Shown: in pieces, positions 1-7,631 of the stretch | Numbering within the stretch: position 1 is the first letter of the stretch | Layout: each line of letters opens with the position of its first letter | Source of the DNA: JBBQSN01 sp038213835 | GTDB lineage: Bacteria > Actinomycetota > Actinomycetes > Actinomycetales > CAWJMD01 | Length of the DNA: 21,631 bases | Assembly: GCA_038213835.1 (NCBI GenBank) | Contig: JBBQSN010000048.1 | Span: 1-21,631 of the forward strand | Direction of reading: 5' to 3' | Translations under genes and position numbers: made by a program | The notes under the pieces: generated by a model | The model's input: only the letters and a program-made list of their open reading frames with translations | Told to the model about the DNA's origin: nothing | The model's database searches: none

Positions 1-1013
1 CGATGCGCCCGGCCGGTCGCTTCCCGGTCCGCTCCGGTACGGCGGCGCCAGCCGCTGCAGCCGGCGGCGCAGCGGCAGCGGCCGCTGCAGCCGGCGGCGC
101 AGCGGCAGCGGGCGCTTCCTCCCCGCCCGCGGGTGACGACACCGCCGCGATGTCCCGGGCCGACCTGTTCGCGACCGACACCGATGCCCCGACCGACCCT
201 GAAGCCGCGACCGACCCTGAAGCCGCGACCGGCGCCGCAGACCACGAGCGCTCCCCGACCGACGGCGGCGACGAGGCGTACCACGACGACGTCGACGACG
301 CCGCCGCCTGGCACCAGGGCGACGACGACGGGTACGACGGGTACGACGGGGACCTCGACGGCGAGGAGATCGAGGACTTCGAGGACGACGACGCGCGGCC
401 CGACCGCAAGCCGATGATCGCGCTCGCCGTGCTCGCCGTCCTGGTGGTGGTGGGCCTGGTCCTGGCGCTGCAGGCGATCACCGGCATCGGAGGTGGGGCC
501 GATGACGTCGCGACCGATCCCACCAGCGCCCCACCGGTCGCCTCCAGCTCGGCACCGCCCACCTCGCAGGCCGCGCCGACCGGTCCGGTCCCGCAGATCT
601 CCGGTGTGCGCACGCTCGACCCGCAGGGCGGCGACGGCGAGAACGACGACACCGCCGCCCGGGCGATCGACGACGACCCCGGCTCGTTCTGGCGCTCGAG
701 CACCTACCGCTCCGCGGAGTTCGGCGGGCTCAAGGACGGCCTGGGGATGGTCGTCACCCTCTCCGAGGAGGCGCCGGTCAGCAGCGTGACGCTGCAGGTC
801 GGGGGCAGCGGCGGGACGATGGAGCTGCGGTCGGCACCCGGCCAGGGGCTGGAGGGCTCCGAGGTCGTCGGGACGGCCGACCCCGGCTCCGGCACGGTGA
901 CGTTCGAGCTGGCCGAGCCCGTCAGCACCCAGAACCTCGTGCTCTGGTGGACCGAGCTGCCCGACGCCGACGGCAGCTTCCGGATCGAGCTCGCGGACGT
1001 GACGGTGCAGTGA
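1..1013 (+). CDS. Membrane-anchored protein with C-terminal discoidin-like domain, 5' partial
   Basis: The reading frame is open to the window edge, so the N-terminus is missing and the first ATG (position 3) is probably internal. From that ATG the visible 336 residues hold an Ala/Gly-rich stretch (about 15-40), an acidic low-complexity linker rich in Asp/Tyr/Gly (about 80-135), one membrane helix (about 138-160) and an outer domain (about 200-336). The outer domain carries AIDDDPGSFWRSSTY and ends in a beta-rich segment, as in discoidin/F5-8C-like folds. Genes in this place in actinomycetes encode the pseudokinase/extracellular part linked to the lipid II flippase MurJ (fused in Mycobacterium tuberculosis Rv3910). 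The kinase-like part would lie upstream and cannot be seen here, so the family call rests on context plus the outer domain. The stop overlaps the sigma factor start (GTGA). Confidence 0.75.
   Translation, partial: MRPAGRFPVRSGTAAPAAAAGGAAAAAAAAGGAAAAGASSPPAGDDTAAMSRADLFATDTDAPTDPEAATDPEAATGAADHERSPTDGGDEAYHDDVDDAAAWHQGDDDGYDGYDGDLDGEEIEDFEDDDARPDRKPMIALAVLAVLVVVGLVLALQAITGIGGGADDVATDPTSAPPVASSSAPPTSQAAPTGPVPQISGVRTLDPQGGDGENDDTAARAIDDDPGSFWRSSTYRSAEFGGLKDGLGMVVTLSEEAPVSSVTLQVGGSGGTMELRSAPGQGLEGSEVVGTADPGSGTVTFELAEPVSTQNLVLWWTELPDADGSFRIELADVTVQ
51..110 (+). repeat. Perfect 30-bp tandem duplication in coding sequence
   Basis: Positions 51-80 and 81-110 are identical. Each copy starts GCCGCTGCAGCCGG and encodes ten residues of Ala/Gly, so the reading frame is kept. 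It lies in the linker before the membrane helix of the partial first gene. A second in-frame duplication of 18 bp at 191-208 and 209-226 encodes TDPEAA twice. Both look like recent slippage or unequal-crossover products in a low-complexity linker. Confidence 0.9.
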
Positions 1014-1744
1014 CCCCGCCCGGCCCCGCCGTGGGGGACGAGCTCGACGAACGCAGCGATCACGAGCTGCTCGCCGCGCACGTCGACGGCGACGGCGAGG
1101 CGTTCGGCGTGCTGGTGCAGCGGCACCGGTCGCGGCTGTGGGCGGTGGCGGTGCGCACGCTGCGCGACCCCGAGGACGCCGCCGACGCGCTCCAGGACGC
1201 CCTGATCTCCGCCTACCGCGGCGCGGCCTCGTTCCGGGGCGACTCGGCGGTCACCACCTGGCTGCACCGGGTCGTCGTCAACGCCTGCCTGGACCGGATC
1301 CGGCGCGAGAAGGTGCGCCCGACCGTCCCGCTGCCCGAGCACCACGACCCGGCCTCGCCCCGCGACGAGCACGCCGGCACCGATGCCCGGCTCGACGTGA
1401 TGGGCGCCCTGGCCCGGCTGCCCGAGGGGCACCGCACCGCGATCGTCCTGGTCGACCTGCAGGAGCTGTCGGTGGCCGAGGCGGCCCAGGTGCTGGGCGT
1501 CGCCGAGGGGACGGTGAAGTCCCGCTGCTCGCGCGGGCGGGCGATGCTCGCCGGGATCCTGCGCCCGGATGCCCCCGAGCGGTCCGGGGATCTGCCGGTG
1601 CCCGCAGGGAACCCCGCCGCCGGATCGCGCGTCCCACCTGGCGACCCACCCGTCCGAGGGGCGCTGTCCGACCCCGCGCGGAACAGCCCCCCGGACAGCA
1701 GCGACGACAGCACCGACGACAGCACGCAGGAGACGTCACCGTGA
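1010..1744 (+). CDS. sigM: ECF-type RNA polymerase sigma factor, SigM-like
   Basis: This 244-residue protein directs RNA polymerase to stress promoters. Sigma-70 region 2 spans about residues 34-101, with DPEDAADALQDALISAYR followed by the WLHRVVVNACLDRIRR core. Region 4 spans about 128-183 with the helix-turn-helix ELSVAEAAQVLGVAEGTVKSR. There is no region 3, as expected for an ECF factor. A low-complexity tail of about 60 residues, ending in Ser/Asp/Thr repeats, follows region 4 and is longer than usual. GTG at 1010 is chosen because it overlaps the previous stop as GTGA and gives a normal N-terminus; GTG at 1031 is an alternative. The stop overlaps the anti-sigma start in the same way. The name SigM comes from family similarity plus synteny with sigM-trxB-trxA in mycobacteria. 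Confidence 0.9.
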   Translation: MTPPGPAVGDELDERSDHELLAAHVDGDGEAFGVLVQRHRSRLWAVAVRTLRDPEDAADALQDALISAYRGAASFRGDSAVTTWLHRVVVNACLDRIRREKVRPTVPLPEHHDPASPRDEHAGTDARLDVMGALARLPEGHRTAIVLVDLQELSVAEAAQVLGVAEGTVKSRCSRGRAMLAGILRPDAPERSGDLPVPAGNPAAGSRVPPGDPPVRGALSDPARNSPPDSSDDSTDDSTQETSP

Positions 1745-2670
1745 CCAGCCCAGCGCCCGACGCGCACCCCTCGCCCGAGGAGGTCGACGCGCTGCTCGAC
1801 CCCTCCGGCGGGGACGCGCACGTCGGCGCGCACGTCGCGGTGTGCGACCGGTGCACGCAGGTGCGTGACGGCCTGCTGCAGGTCCGGGCCCTGCTCGGCG
1901 AGCAGGCCCGGTCGCTGCCCCCCGAGCCCGCGGACCTGGGTGCCCGGATCGCGGCCGCGCTGGCCGCCGAGCCACCCCTGTCGGGACGTCCGTCGGCCAC
2001 GGCCGGGCCGCTCGGCGGCGCGCGCGACACCAGACCCACCACGGTCGTGTCGCTCGAGGAGCGTCGGCGCCGGCGGCCCTGGGCCACCTGGCTCGCCGCG
2101 GCCGCCTCGGTCGCCGTGATCGGCGCCGGTGGCACGTTCCTGCTCGGCCAGCTCGGGGGCGGGGCGAGCGACAGCTCCGCCGGTGCCGCCGCCGAGGCTC
2201 CTGCCCTGGCGACGCAGAACTCCTCGGACGCCGGGGGGACGGAGGCGGAGGGGTTGGAGAACGCGCCGGTCGCCCCGTCGGTGCAGGGCACCTCGGAGGG
2301 GACCGCGAGCGCCTCGCGGCCGGATGCCCTGCGCGCCTCCGGCACCGACTACGGCCGGACCGGGCTCGTCGCGCAGGCCCAGGCACTGCTCGTCGCGCTG
2401 GACACCTCCGCACCGCAGGACCGCGACCCGGCGTCCGAGCCGCGGTCCGTGCAGGGGTACGCCGTCGCCGCCGAGACCTCCCTGGACGCCTGCCTGGTCG
2501 CGGTCGGTCGTCCGGGCGCCGAGCCGGTGGTCACGGACCTCGCCACCTTCGAGGGGCAGGACGCCGCGGTCGTGGTCATCACGGACCGGGACGGCTACGA
2601 GGTCCTCGTCGTCCCGGCCGGCTGCGGCGCGGGCGAGGACCGCGTACTCGCGAGCGCCCGGCTGCGCTGA
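1741..2670 (+). CDS. Anti-sigma factor with zinc-binding ZAS motif, membrane-spanning
   Basis: This 309-residue protein should hold the upstream sigma factor at the membrane. Residues H31, C35 and C38 form the H-x3-C-x2-C motif (HVAVCDRC) of zinc-associated anti-sigma domains, within an N-terminal cytoplasmic domain of about 90 residues. After a linker, a membrane helix spans about 117-139. The outer part begins with a Ser/Ala/Gly-rich segment and ends in a compact domain with only two cysteines (C251 and C295), which could pair as a disulfide outside the cell. The GTG start overlaps the sigma factor stop (GTGA), which suggests coupled translation and fixed stoichiometry. It corresponds by position to RsmA of mycobacteria. 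Whether zinc or thiol oxidation releases the sigma factor, as with RsrA, is an inference. Confidence 0.85.
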   Translation: MTSPAPDAHPSPEEVDALLDPSGGDAHVGAHVAVCDRCTQVRDGLLQVRALLGEQARSLPPEPADLGARIAAALAAEPPLSGRPSATAGPLGGARDTRPTTVVSLEERRRRRPWATWLAAAASVAVIGAGGTFLLGQLGGGASDSSAGAAAEAPALATQNSSDAGGTEAEGLENAPVAPSVQGTSEGTASASRPDALRASGTDYGRTGLVAQAQALLVALDTSAPQDRDPASEPRSVQGYAVAAETSLDACLVAVGRPGAEPVVTDLATFEGQDAAVVVITDRDGYEVLVVPAGCGAGEDRVLASARLR

Positions 2671-2714
2671 GGCCACCACCCTGCGGGACGGCCGTCGCCC
2701 GCGGCGCGCGCCGC

Positions 2715-2742
2715 GGGAACAGCGGACGCCTACCATCGGTTG
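2715..2742 (+). promoter_or_regulatory. Redox-type ECF promoter candidate for trxBA
   Basis: GGGAAC at 2715-2720 is followed after exactly 18 bases by GTTG at 2739-2742. The Streptomyces SigR consensus is GGGAAT-N18/19-GTT, and mycobacterial SigM promoters also use GGAAC-type -35 boxes. The element ends 37 bases before the trxB GTG. A TACCAT at 2731-2736 inside the spacer could serve as a housekeeping -10. The sigma factor encoded just upstream is the obvious candidate user. Confidence 0.55.
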
Positions 2743-2779
2743 ACGCCCACGAGACCCCGACCTGAGGCAGGCCCGCAGC

Positions 2780-3820
2780 GTGAGCACGACCACCAGCACG
2801 ACCGTCAGCCCGACCCCCGGCACCGACCAGACCGACAGCATCCCGTCCGAGACCGTCCACGAGGTCGTGATCATCGGATCGGGTCCTGCGGGGTACACCG
2901 CCGCCGTGTACGCGGCGCGGGCCAACCTGGAGCCCGTCGTGGTGGCCGGGTCGGTCACCTCTGGCGGCGCGCTGATGAACACCACCGAGGTCGAGAACTA
3001 CCCCGGTTTCCCCACCGGCCTGATGGGTCCGGACCTGATGGACGCCATGCGGGCGCAGGCAGAGCGCTTCGGTGCCCGGATCGAGTACGACGACGTCGTC
3101 GAGCTGGACCTCACCAGCGACCCCAAGCGGCTGGTCACCGGCAACGGCGAGACCTACCTGGCCCGCACCGTGATCCTTGCGACCGGCTCGGCCTACCGCG
3201 AGATCGGCCTGGAGAACGAGAAGCGGCTCTCCGGCCGAGGGGTCTCCTGGTGCGCCACCTGCGACGGCTTCTTCTTCAAGGAGCAGGACATCGTGGTGGT
3301 GGGCGGCGGCGACTCCGCGATCGAGGAGGCCACCTTCCTCACCCGGTTCGCCCGGTCGGTGACGATCGTGCACCGCCGCGACGAGCTGCGGGCGTCCAAG
3401 ATCATGCAGGACCGTGCGTTCGCCGACCCGAAGATCTCGTTCGCGTGGAACAGCGCCGTCGTCGACGTCCTGGGCCAGGACCGTGTCTGCGGCGTGCGGC
3501 TGCGCGACACCGTCACCGGTGAGGAGCGCGACCTGGCCGCCACCGGCCTGTTCGTCGCGATCGGCCACGACCCCCGGGTCGAGCTGTTCGCCGACCAGAT
3601 CAAGCTCACCGAGGAGGGTTTCGTCGCCGTCGACGGCCGGTCCTCGCGCACGACCGTGCCGGGCGTGTTCGCCTGCGGCGACGTCGTCGACCACGAGTAC
3701 ATGCAGGCGATCACCGCCGCCGGCTCCGGCTGCGTGGCCTCGCTCGACGCCGAGCGCTACCTGGCCGCCCTGGCCGACGACCCCGTCCCGGTCCGCGAGG
3801 AAGCCCTCGCCGACAGCTGA
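2780..3820 (+). CDS. trxB: Thioredoxin-disulfide reductase
   Basis: A complete 346-residue flavoprotein that moves electrons from NADPH through FAD to thioredoxin in the cytosol. The FAD-binding GSGPAG is at residues 33-38, the redox-active CATC (C158, C161) sits in WCATCDG, and the NADPH-binding GGGDSA is at 175-180. The C-terminal FAD segment contains GVFACGDV. About 25 Ser/Thr/Pro-rich residues precede the usual start of the family. The GTG at 2780 has a weak GAGG upstream at 2764-2767. trxA follows after 97 bases with no obvious terminator, so the two are probably cotranscribed. The SigR-like element upstream suggests induction by thiol stress. Confidence 0.96.
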   Translation: MSTTTSTTVSPTPGTDQTDSIPSETVHEVVIIGSGPAGYTAAVYAARANLEPVVVAGSVTSGGALMNTTEVENYPGFPTGLMGPDLMDAMRAQAERFGARIEYDDVVELDLTSDPKRLVTGNGETYLARTVILATGSAYREIGLENEKRLSGRGVSWCATCDGFFFKEQDIVVVGGGDSAIEEATFLTRFARSVTIVHRRDELRASKIMQDRAFADPKISFAWNSAVVDVLGQDRVCGVRLRDTVTGEERDLAATGLFVAIGHDPRVELFADQIKLTEEGFVAVDGRSSRTTVPGVFACGDVVDHEYMQAITAAGSGCVASLDAERYLAALADDPVPVREEALADS

Positions 3821-3917
3821 CGGATCCCTGCTGCAGGATGGCACCGCCCGCTCCACCCCCGACGCACGCACCGCTGATCGACCCACCCCCCGACCGATCC
3901 GGAAGGACCGAGAACCC

Positions 3918-4247
3918 ATGGCCGAGAACATCAAGGACGTCACCGACGCCACCTTCGACACCGAGGTGCTGAACGCGCAGGGTCCCGTGCTCGTCGACTT
4001 CTGGGCGCCGTGGTGCGGCCCGTGCCGCCAGGTCGCGCCGATCCTGCAGGAGCTCGCCACCGAGCACGCCGGCAAGATCACCGTGGTCAAGGTGAACACC
4101 GACGAGAACCCCGGCACCGCCAGCAAGTACGGGATCATGTCGATCCCCACGCTGAACGTGTACTCCGGCGGCGAGGTCGTCAAGCGGATCGAGGGAGCCC
4201 GGCCCAAGCCGGTCCTGGTGCGCGAGCTGTCCGACTACCTCGGCTGA
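3918..4247 (+). CDS. trxA: Thioredoxin
   Basis: A 109-residue protein of normal thioredoxin length. The active site WCGPC is at residues 32-36 inside FWAPWCGPCRQVAPIL, and the cis-proline segment MSIPTLNVY follows in its usual place. It reduces protein disulfides in the cytosol and is recycled by the TrxB encoded just upstream. The ATG has GGAAGG at 3901-3906. Neighbouring order sigM, anti-sigma, trxB, trxA, cwlM matches the mycobacterial origin region. Confidence 0.97.
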   Translation: MAENIKDVTDATFDTEVLNAQGPVLVDFWAPWCGPCRQVAPILQELATEHAGKITVVKVNTDENPGTASKYGIMSIPTLNVYSGGEVVKRIEGARPKPVLVRELSDYLG

Positions 4248-4287
4248 CAGGGACGACGGGGGGCCAGGGTCTGGTAGGCAGGACGTC

Positions 4288-5475
4288 GTGACCGACCTGC
4301 TGCTGCGCCCCGGCGACACCGGGGCGCGGGTGCTCGCCGTCCGCCGCCAGCTCGCCGACCTCGGGCACGGCGTACCGGACGACGGCTTCCGCGCCGGCGA
4401 CCCCGTGGTCTTCGACGGCGCCCTCGAGCTCGCGGTGCGCACGTTCCAGCAGGCCCGAGGGCTCAACTCCGACGGCATCGTCGGCCCCAACACCACCCGC
4501 GCGCTGGACGCCGCCCGCTGGCGGATCGGCGACCGGATCCTGCGGCACGTGCCCGGGCACCTGCAGTTCGGTGACGACGTGCTGCAGCTGCAACGCCAGC
4601 TGCTGCGTCTCGGCGTGTTCACCGGCCGGGCCGACGGCTGGTTCGGGCCCGACACCGAGCGAGGGCTGCGCGAGCTGCAGCGCGGCGTGGGTCTGCGCCC
4701 CGACGGCACCTGCGGTCCCGACACGCTGCGTGCCCTGGCCCAGCTGAGCCGCACCGTGGCCGGTGGCGACGCCGCGGCGCTGCGCGAGCGCGACCGGGTG
4801 CGCTCCACCGGCTCCAGCCTGGTCGGCAAGGTCGTCGTCATCGATCCCGGCCACGGCGCCGGCGATCGGGGTCACACCGGCCACGGCCTCGAGGAGGCGG
4901 CGGTCGTGCTCGACCTCGCCCGCCGGCTCGAGGGCCGGTTGTCGGCCACCGGCGTCACCGCCGTGCTCACCCGCGGACAACACCAGGACCCCGGCGAGCG
5001 CGAGCGGGCCGAGCTGGCCGGCCGGGTCGGTGCCGACGTGTTCGTCTCGCTGCACTGCGACAGCGTGAGCCCCCCCGGATCGGACGATTTCGCGCTCCCC
5101 GAGGGCCTGTCCACGTACTTCTGGGGCGGCCACGACGCGTTCTCGGCGTCCGGGGCCGGGCAGCGGCTGGCCGAGCTCGTGCAGCGCGAGGTGGTGGCCC
5201 GCACCGGGCTGGTCGACTGCCGGTCGCACCCGCGCACCTGGGAGCTGCTCCGCGTGACCTCGATGCCGGCCGTGTGGGTCGACGTCGGCTACCTCAGCCA
5301 CCCCGGCGACGCCGGTCGGCTGGGCGACCCCGCCTTCCGCGACACCTGCGCCGAGGGCCTCCTGGCCGCCGTCCAGCGGATGTTCCTCACCGAGCAGCAC
5401 GACTGGACCACCGGGACGATGCGGGTCGACGACGTGATGGCGCTGTCGGCGTCCACGGCGCCCGGCACCGACTAA
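4288..5475 (+). CDS. cwlM: CwlM-like amidase_3-fold peptidoglycan regulator
   Basis: A 395-residue protein with two peptidoglycan-binding (PG_binding_1) repeats at about 1-72 and 88-155, then an N-acetylmuramoyl-L-alanine amidase (amidase_3) fold from about 182. The zinc ligands expected of the fold are visible: H189 in DPGHG, E202 or E203, and H256 in SLHCD. The catalytic glutamate normally found in the final VExGF motif is replaced by D332 (WVDVGYLS). There is no signal peptide. In mycobacteria CwlM is a cytoplasmic phosphoprotein that activates MurA rather than cutting cell wall, and this sequence fits that picture. Start GTG 4288 lies 40 bases after trxA with AGGACG upstream. It converges with the GNAT gene, leaving one base between stops. 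Confidence 0.9.
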   Translation: MTDLLLRPGDTGARVLAVRRQLADLGHGVPDDGFRAGDPVVFDGALELAVRTFQQARGLNSDGIVGPNTTRALDAARWRIGDRILRHVPGHLQFGDDVLQLQRQLLRLGVFTGRADGWFGPDTERGLRELQRGVGLRPDGTCGPDTLRALAQLSRTVAGGDAAALRERDRVRSTGSSLVGKVVVIDPGHGAGDRGHTGHGLEEAAVVLDLARRLEGRLSATGVTAVLTRGQHQDPGERERAELAGRVGADVFVSLHCDSVSPPGSDDFALPEGLSTYFWGGHDAFSASGAGQRLAELVQREVVARTGLVDCRSHPRTWELLRVTSMPAVWVDVGYLSHPGDAGRLGDPAFRDTCAEGLLAAVQRMFLTEQHDWTTGTMRVDDVMALSASTAPGTD

Positions 5476-5476
5476 G

Positions 5477-6121
5477 TCAGCCGGAGGCCAGGACCGGCAC
5501 CCGCACGGTGCCGAGGATCCGCTCCAGGGCGTGCTCGACGTCCTCGCGCCACGACAGCGCGGTGCGCAGGTCGAGCCGCAGCCGCGGGGTGCGGTGGTGC
5601 GGGCGCACCGTCTTGAAGCCCACCGCGAGCAGCAGGTCGGCGGGCACCAGGCAGCCGCGGGGGTCGTCCTTGGTCTCGCCGATCCCGTGCTCCTGGCCGT
5701 CGGTGCTGCCGAACGCCTCGAGCGCCCGCACGCCACGGCGGGTGAGGTCCTTGGCCGCCCCCTGCACCAGCATCCGGGCGATGCCGCCCCCGCGGTGCAC
5801 CGGCTGCACGCCCCCGGTCATCAGCACCACGGCGTCCTGCGAGACCGGGGAGGTGGGGAAGGCCGAGGCGCGGGGGACGAACTGCGGCGGTGCGTAGGTG
5901 ACGAAGCCGACCGGCTCGTCGTCGACGTAGGCGATCCGCCCGCAGCTGCCCCACTCCAGCAGCACGGCCGAGAGCCAGGACTCCTTCTCCAGCTCCACCC
6001 CGCCGGCGCGACGGGCGGAGCGGGCGGCCACCGGGTCCAGCTCCCACGCGATGCAGGAGCGGCACGGCACGGGCAGGTCCGAGACCGTGTCGAGGGTGAG
6101 GCCAGCCAGCCGCCTGCTCAC
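5477..6121 (-). CDS. GNAT-fold N-acetyltransferase with N-terminal CxxC
   Basis: A 214-residue protein. The acetyl-CoA-binding motif A is visible as GVQPVHRGGGIARMLVQ (about 104-120), with a preceding beta-strand segment VVLMTGG. Near the N-terminus is CRSCIAWELDP (C20, C23, W26), a cysteine pair plus tryptophan that I have seen in actinobacterial GNAT proteins at this locus but whose role I do not know. The substrate cannot be read from sequence. The GTG start at 6121 overlaps the TGA of a 41-codon gene (GTGA), so the two are likely translationally coupled. It occupies the place of Rv3916c between cwlM and parB, although orthology was not tested. Confidence 0.8.
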   Translation of the reverse strand: MSRRLAGLTLDTVSDLPVPCRSCIAWELDPVAARSARRAGGVELEKESWLSAVLLEWGSCGRIAYVDDEPVGFVTYAPPQFVPRASAFPTSPVSQDAVVLMTGGVQPVHRGGGIARMLVQGAAKDLTRRGVRALEAFGSTDGQEHGIGETKDDPRGCLVPADLLLAVGFKTVRPHHRTPRLRLDLRTALSWREDVEHALERILGTVRVPVLASG

Positions 6122-6243
6122 GACGACCCGGGGACGGCCGGGCGCTCGGGGCGGTGGAGCCGGCGGGGGCTGAGCAGCGCCACGAAGAAGGCGATCGCCG
6201 CGCCGACACCCAGCCCCACGAGAACCGGGCGAAGTACTGTCAT
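6118..6243 (-). CDS. Small single-pass membrane peptide, 41 residues
   Basis: ATG at 6243 opens a 41-codon frame that ends in TGA overlapping the GNAT start. The peptide starts MTVLRPVLVGLGVGAAIAFF and continues to a membrane helix ending near residue 24, followed by a basic and Pro-rich tail. A strong Shine-Dalgarno, AGGGAG, lies 6 bases upstream (6250-6255), and TAGGAT at 6279-6274 gives a -10. The helix, the RBS and the stop/start overlap together support a real gene. No family is recognised. It might tether or regulate the GNAT protein, but that is only inferred from coupling. Confidence 0.65.
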   Translation of the reverse strand: MTVLRPVLVGLGVGAAIAFFVALLSPRRLHRPERPAVPGSS

Positions 6244-6273
6244 GTCACACTCCCTGCACGAGCCGGCACCCAC

Positions 6274-6279
6274 ATCCTA
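6274..6279 (-). promoter_or_regulatory. -10 element (TAGGAT) for the small peptide/GNAT pair
   Basis: On the minus strand TAGGAT lies 31 bases before the ATG at 6243, a normal distance. It matches the actinobacterial housekeeping -10 (TANNNT) and is the same hexamer seen before gyrB. No convincing -35 was found. Confidence 0.45.
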
Positions 6280-6314
6280 GGGCCGTCGGCGACGCCAGAG
6301 GAGGGCCGGCCGCG

Positions 6315-7631
6315 GTGGACGAGGTGCGTGGCACCACGCTGGACCGCTGGTCCGGCAGCTACGCCGCCCGCACACGCGGCATGTCGGCCTCCCAGATCCG
6401 GGCCCTGTTCGCGGTCGCGAGCCGTCCCGAGGTGGTCTCGCTGGCCGGTGGGATGCCCAACCTGACCGCCCTGCCGATGGACGCCGTGGCCGAGGTGGTG
6501 CACGACCTGGTGGCCGGGGCGGGGGCCACCGCCCTCCAGTACGGCTCCGGCCAGGGGGATCCCGCGCTGCGCGAGGCGATCTGCGCGGTGATGGCCGAGG
6601 AGGGCATCAGCGCCCACGCCGACGACGTCGTGGTCACGACCGGTTCGCAGCAGGCGCTCGACCTGGTCACCCGGGTGTTCTGCGACCCGGGCGACGTCGT
6701 GGTCGCCGAGGCCCCCAGCTACGTCGGCGCGCTCGGTGTGTTCCGGGCGTACCAGGCCGAGGTGGTGCACACCCCGATGGACGACGACGGCCTCGACCCC
6801 GACGCCCTGGACCGCACCCTCACCGCGCTGCGCTCGGCTGGCCGCACCGTCAAGCTGCTGTACACGGTGCCGAACTTCCACAACCCGGCGGGCGTGACGC
6901 TCTCGGGCGCGCGGCGACCCCGGGTGCTCGAGGTGGCACGGCGGCACGGCGTGCTCGTCCTGGAGGACAACCCCTACGGTCTGCTCGGTTTCGACGACGA
7001 CCCGCTGCCGGCGCTGCGCTCGATGGACGACGACGGCGTGGTCTACCTCGGGTCGTTCTCCAAGACCTTCGCCCCCGGCCTGCGGGTCGGCTGGGCGGCC
7101 GCGCCGCACGCCGTGCGCGACAAGCTCGTGCTGGCCAGCGAGTCGGCGATCCTGTGCCCGTCCTCGTTCTCGCAGATGGCGATCCAGCGCTACCTGTCCG
7201 GTCACGACTGGCGGCACCAGATCAAGCTCTACCGCGAGATGTACCGCGACCGCCGCGACGCCCTGGTCGAGGCCCTCGGAACCCACCTGCCCTCGGCCAC
7301 CTGGACGGTGCCCCGCGGTGGCTTCTACGTGTGGGCCGAGCTGCCCGCGGGGCTCGACGCCCAGGCGATGCTGCCCCGCGCCGTCACGGCCCGGGTCGCG
7401 TACGTACCCGGCACCGCGTTCTACGCCGAGGGCAGCGCCGGAACGGCCGGACGCAGCCACCTGCGCCTGTCGTACTGCTACCCCACGCCGGAACGCATCA
7501 CCGAGGGCGTCCGACGGCTGGCCGGGGTGGTCGACGCCGAGCTCGAGCTGATGGCCACGTTCGGCCCGCAGGCGTTGCAGTCACCTGACCGCGTCGACGA
7601 AATTCGTTCGCCCGCACCGGATCTCGCGTGA
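6315..7631 (+). CDS. PLP-dependent aminotransferase, fold type I (LysN/MocR-aminotransferase-like)
   Basis: A 438-residue aminotransferase. Visible family marks are QYGSGQGDPALREAI (about 75-89), the cofactor loop TTGSQQALDL (108-117), NPAG at 190-193, D218 in LEDNPYG, and the Schiff-base lysine K250 in SFSKTFAPGLRVGW. The C-terminal substrate arginine lies in HLRLSY. This pattern fits the 2-aminoadipate/aromatic/valine aminotransferase group, but the true substrate cannot be assigned. GTG at 6315 has a strong GAGGAGGG at 6298-6305. The last codons overlap the next gene (GTGA), so the aminotransferase and the ATP-grasp ligase are probably made together. Confidence 0.88.
   Translation: MDEVRGTTLDRWSGSYAARTRGMSASQIRALFAVASRPEVVSLAGGMPNLTALPMDAVAEVVHDLVAGAGATALQYGSGQGDPALREAICAVMAEEGISAHADDVVVTTGSQQALDLVTRVFCDPGDVVVAEAPSYVGALGVFRAYQAEVVHTPMDDDGLDPDALDRTLTALRSAGRTVKLLYTVPNFHNPAGVTLSGARRPRVLEVARRHGVLVLEDNPYGLLGFDDDPLPALRSMDDDGVVYLGSFSKTFAPGLRVGWAAAPHAVRDKLVLASESAILCPSSFSQMAIQRYLSGHDWRHQIKLYREMYRDRRDALVEALGTHLPSATWTVPRGGFYVWAELPAGLDAQAMLPRAVTARVAYVPGTAFYAEGSAGTAGRSHLRLSYCYPTPERITEGVRRLAGVVDAELELMATFGPQALQSPDRVDEIRSPAPDLA

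Noticed and set aside
1213..2985. 590-codon minus-strand open frame
   Set aside because: Antisense shadow of the sigma/anti-sigma genes; low-complexity Arg/Gly/Ala translation with no domain, typical of very high GC DNA.
2579..4207. 542-codon minus-strand open frame
   Set aside because: Lies antisense to trxB and trxA, which have clear catalytic motifs; no recognisable domain.
4180..5736. 518-codon minus-strand open frame
   Set aside because: Antisense to cwlM and partly in another frame of the GNAT gene; His/Val/Gly-rich translation typical of a shadow.
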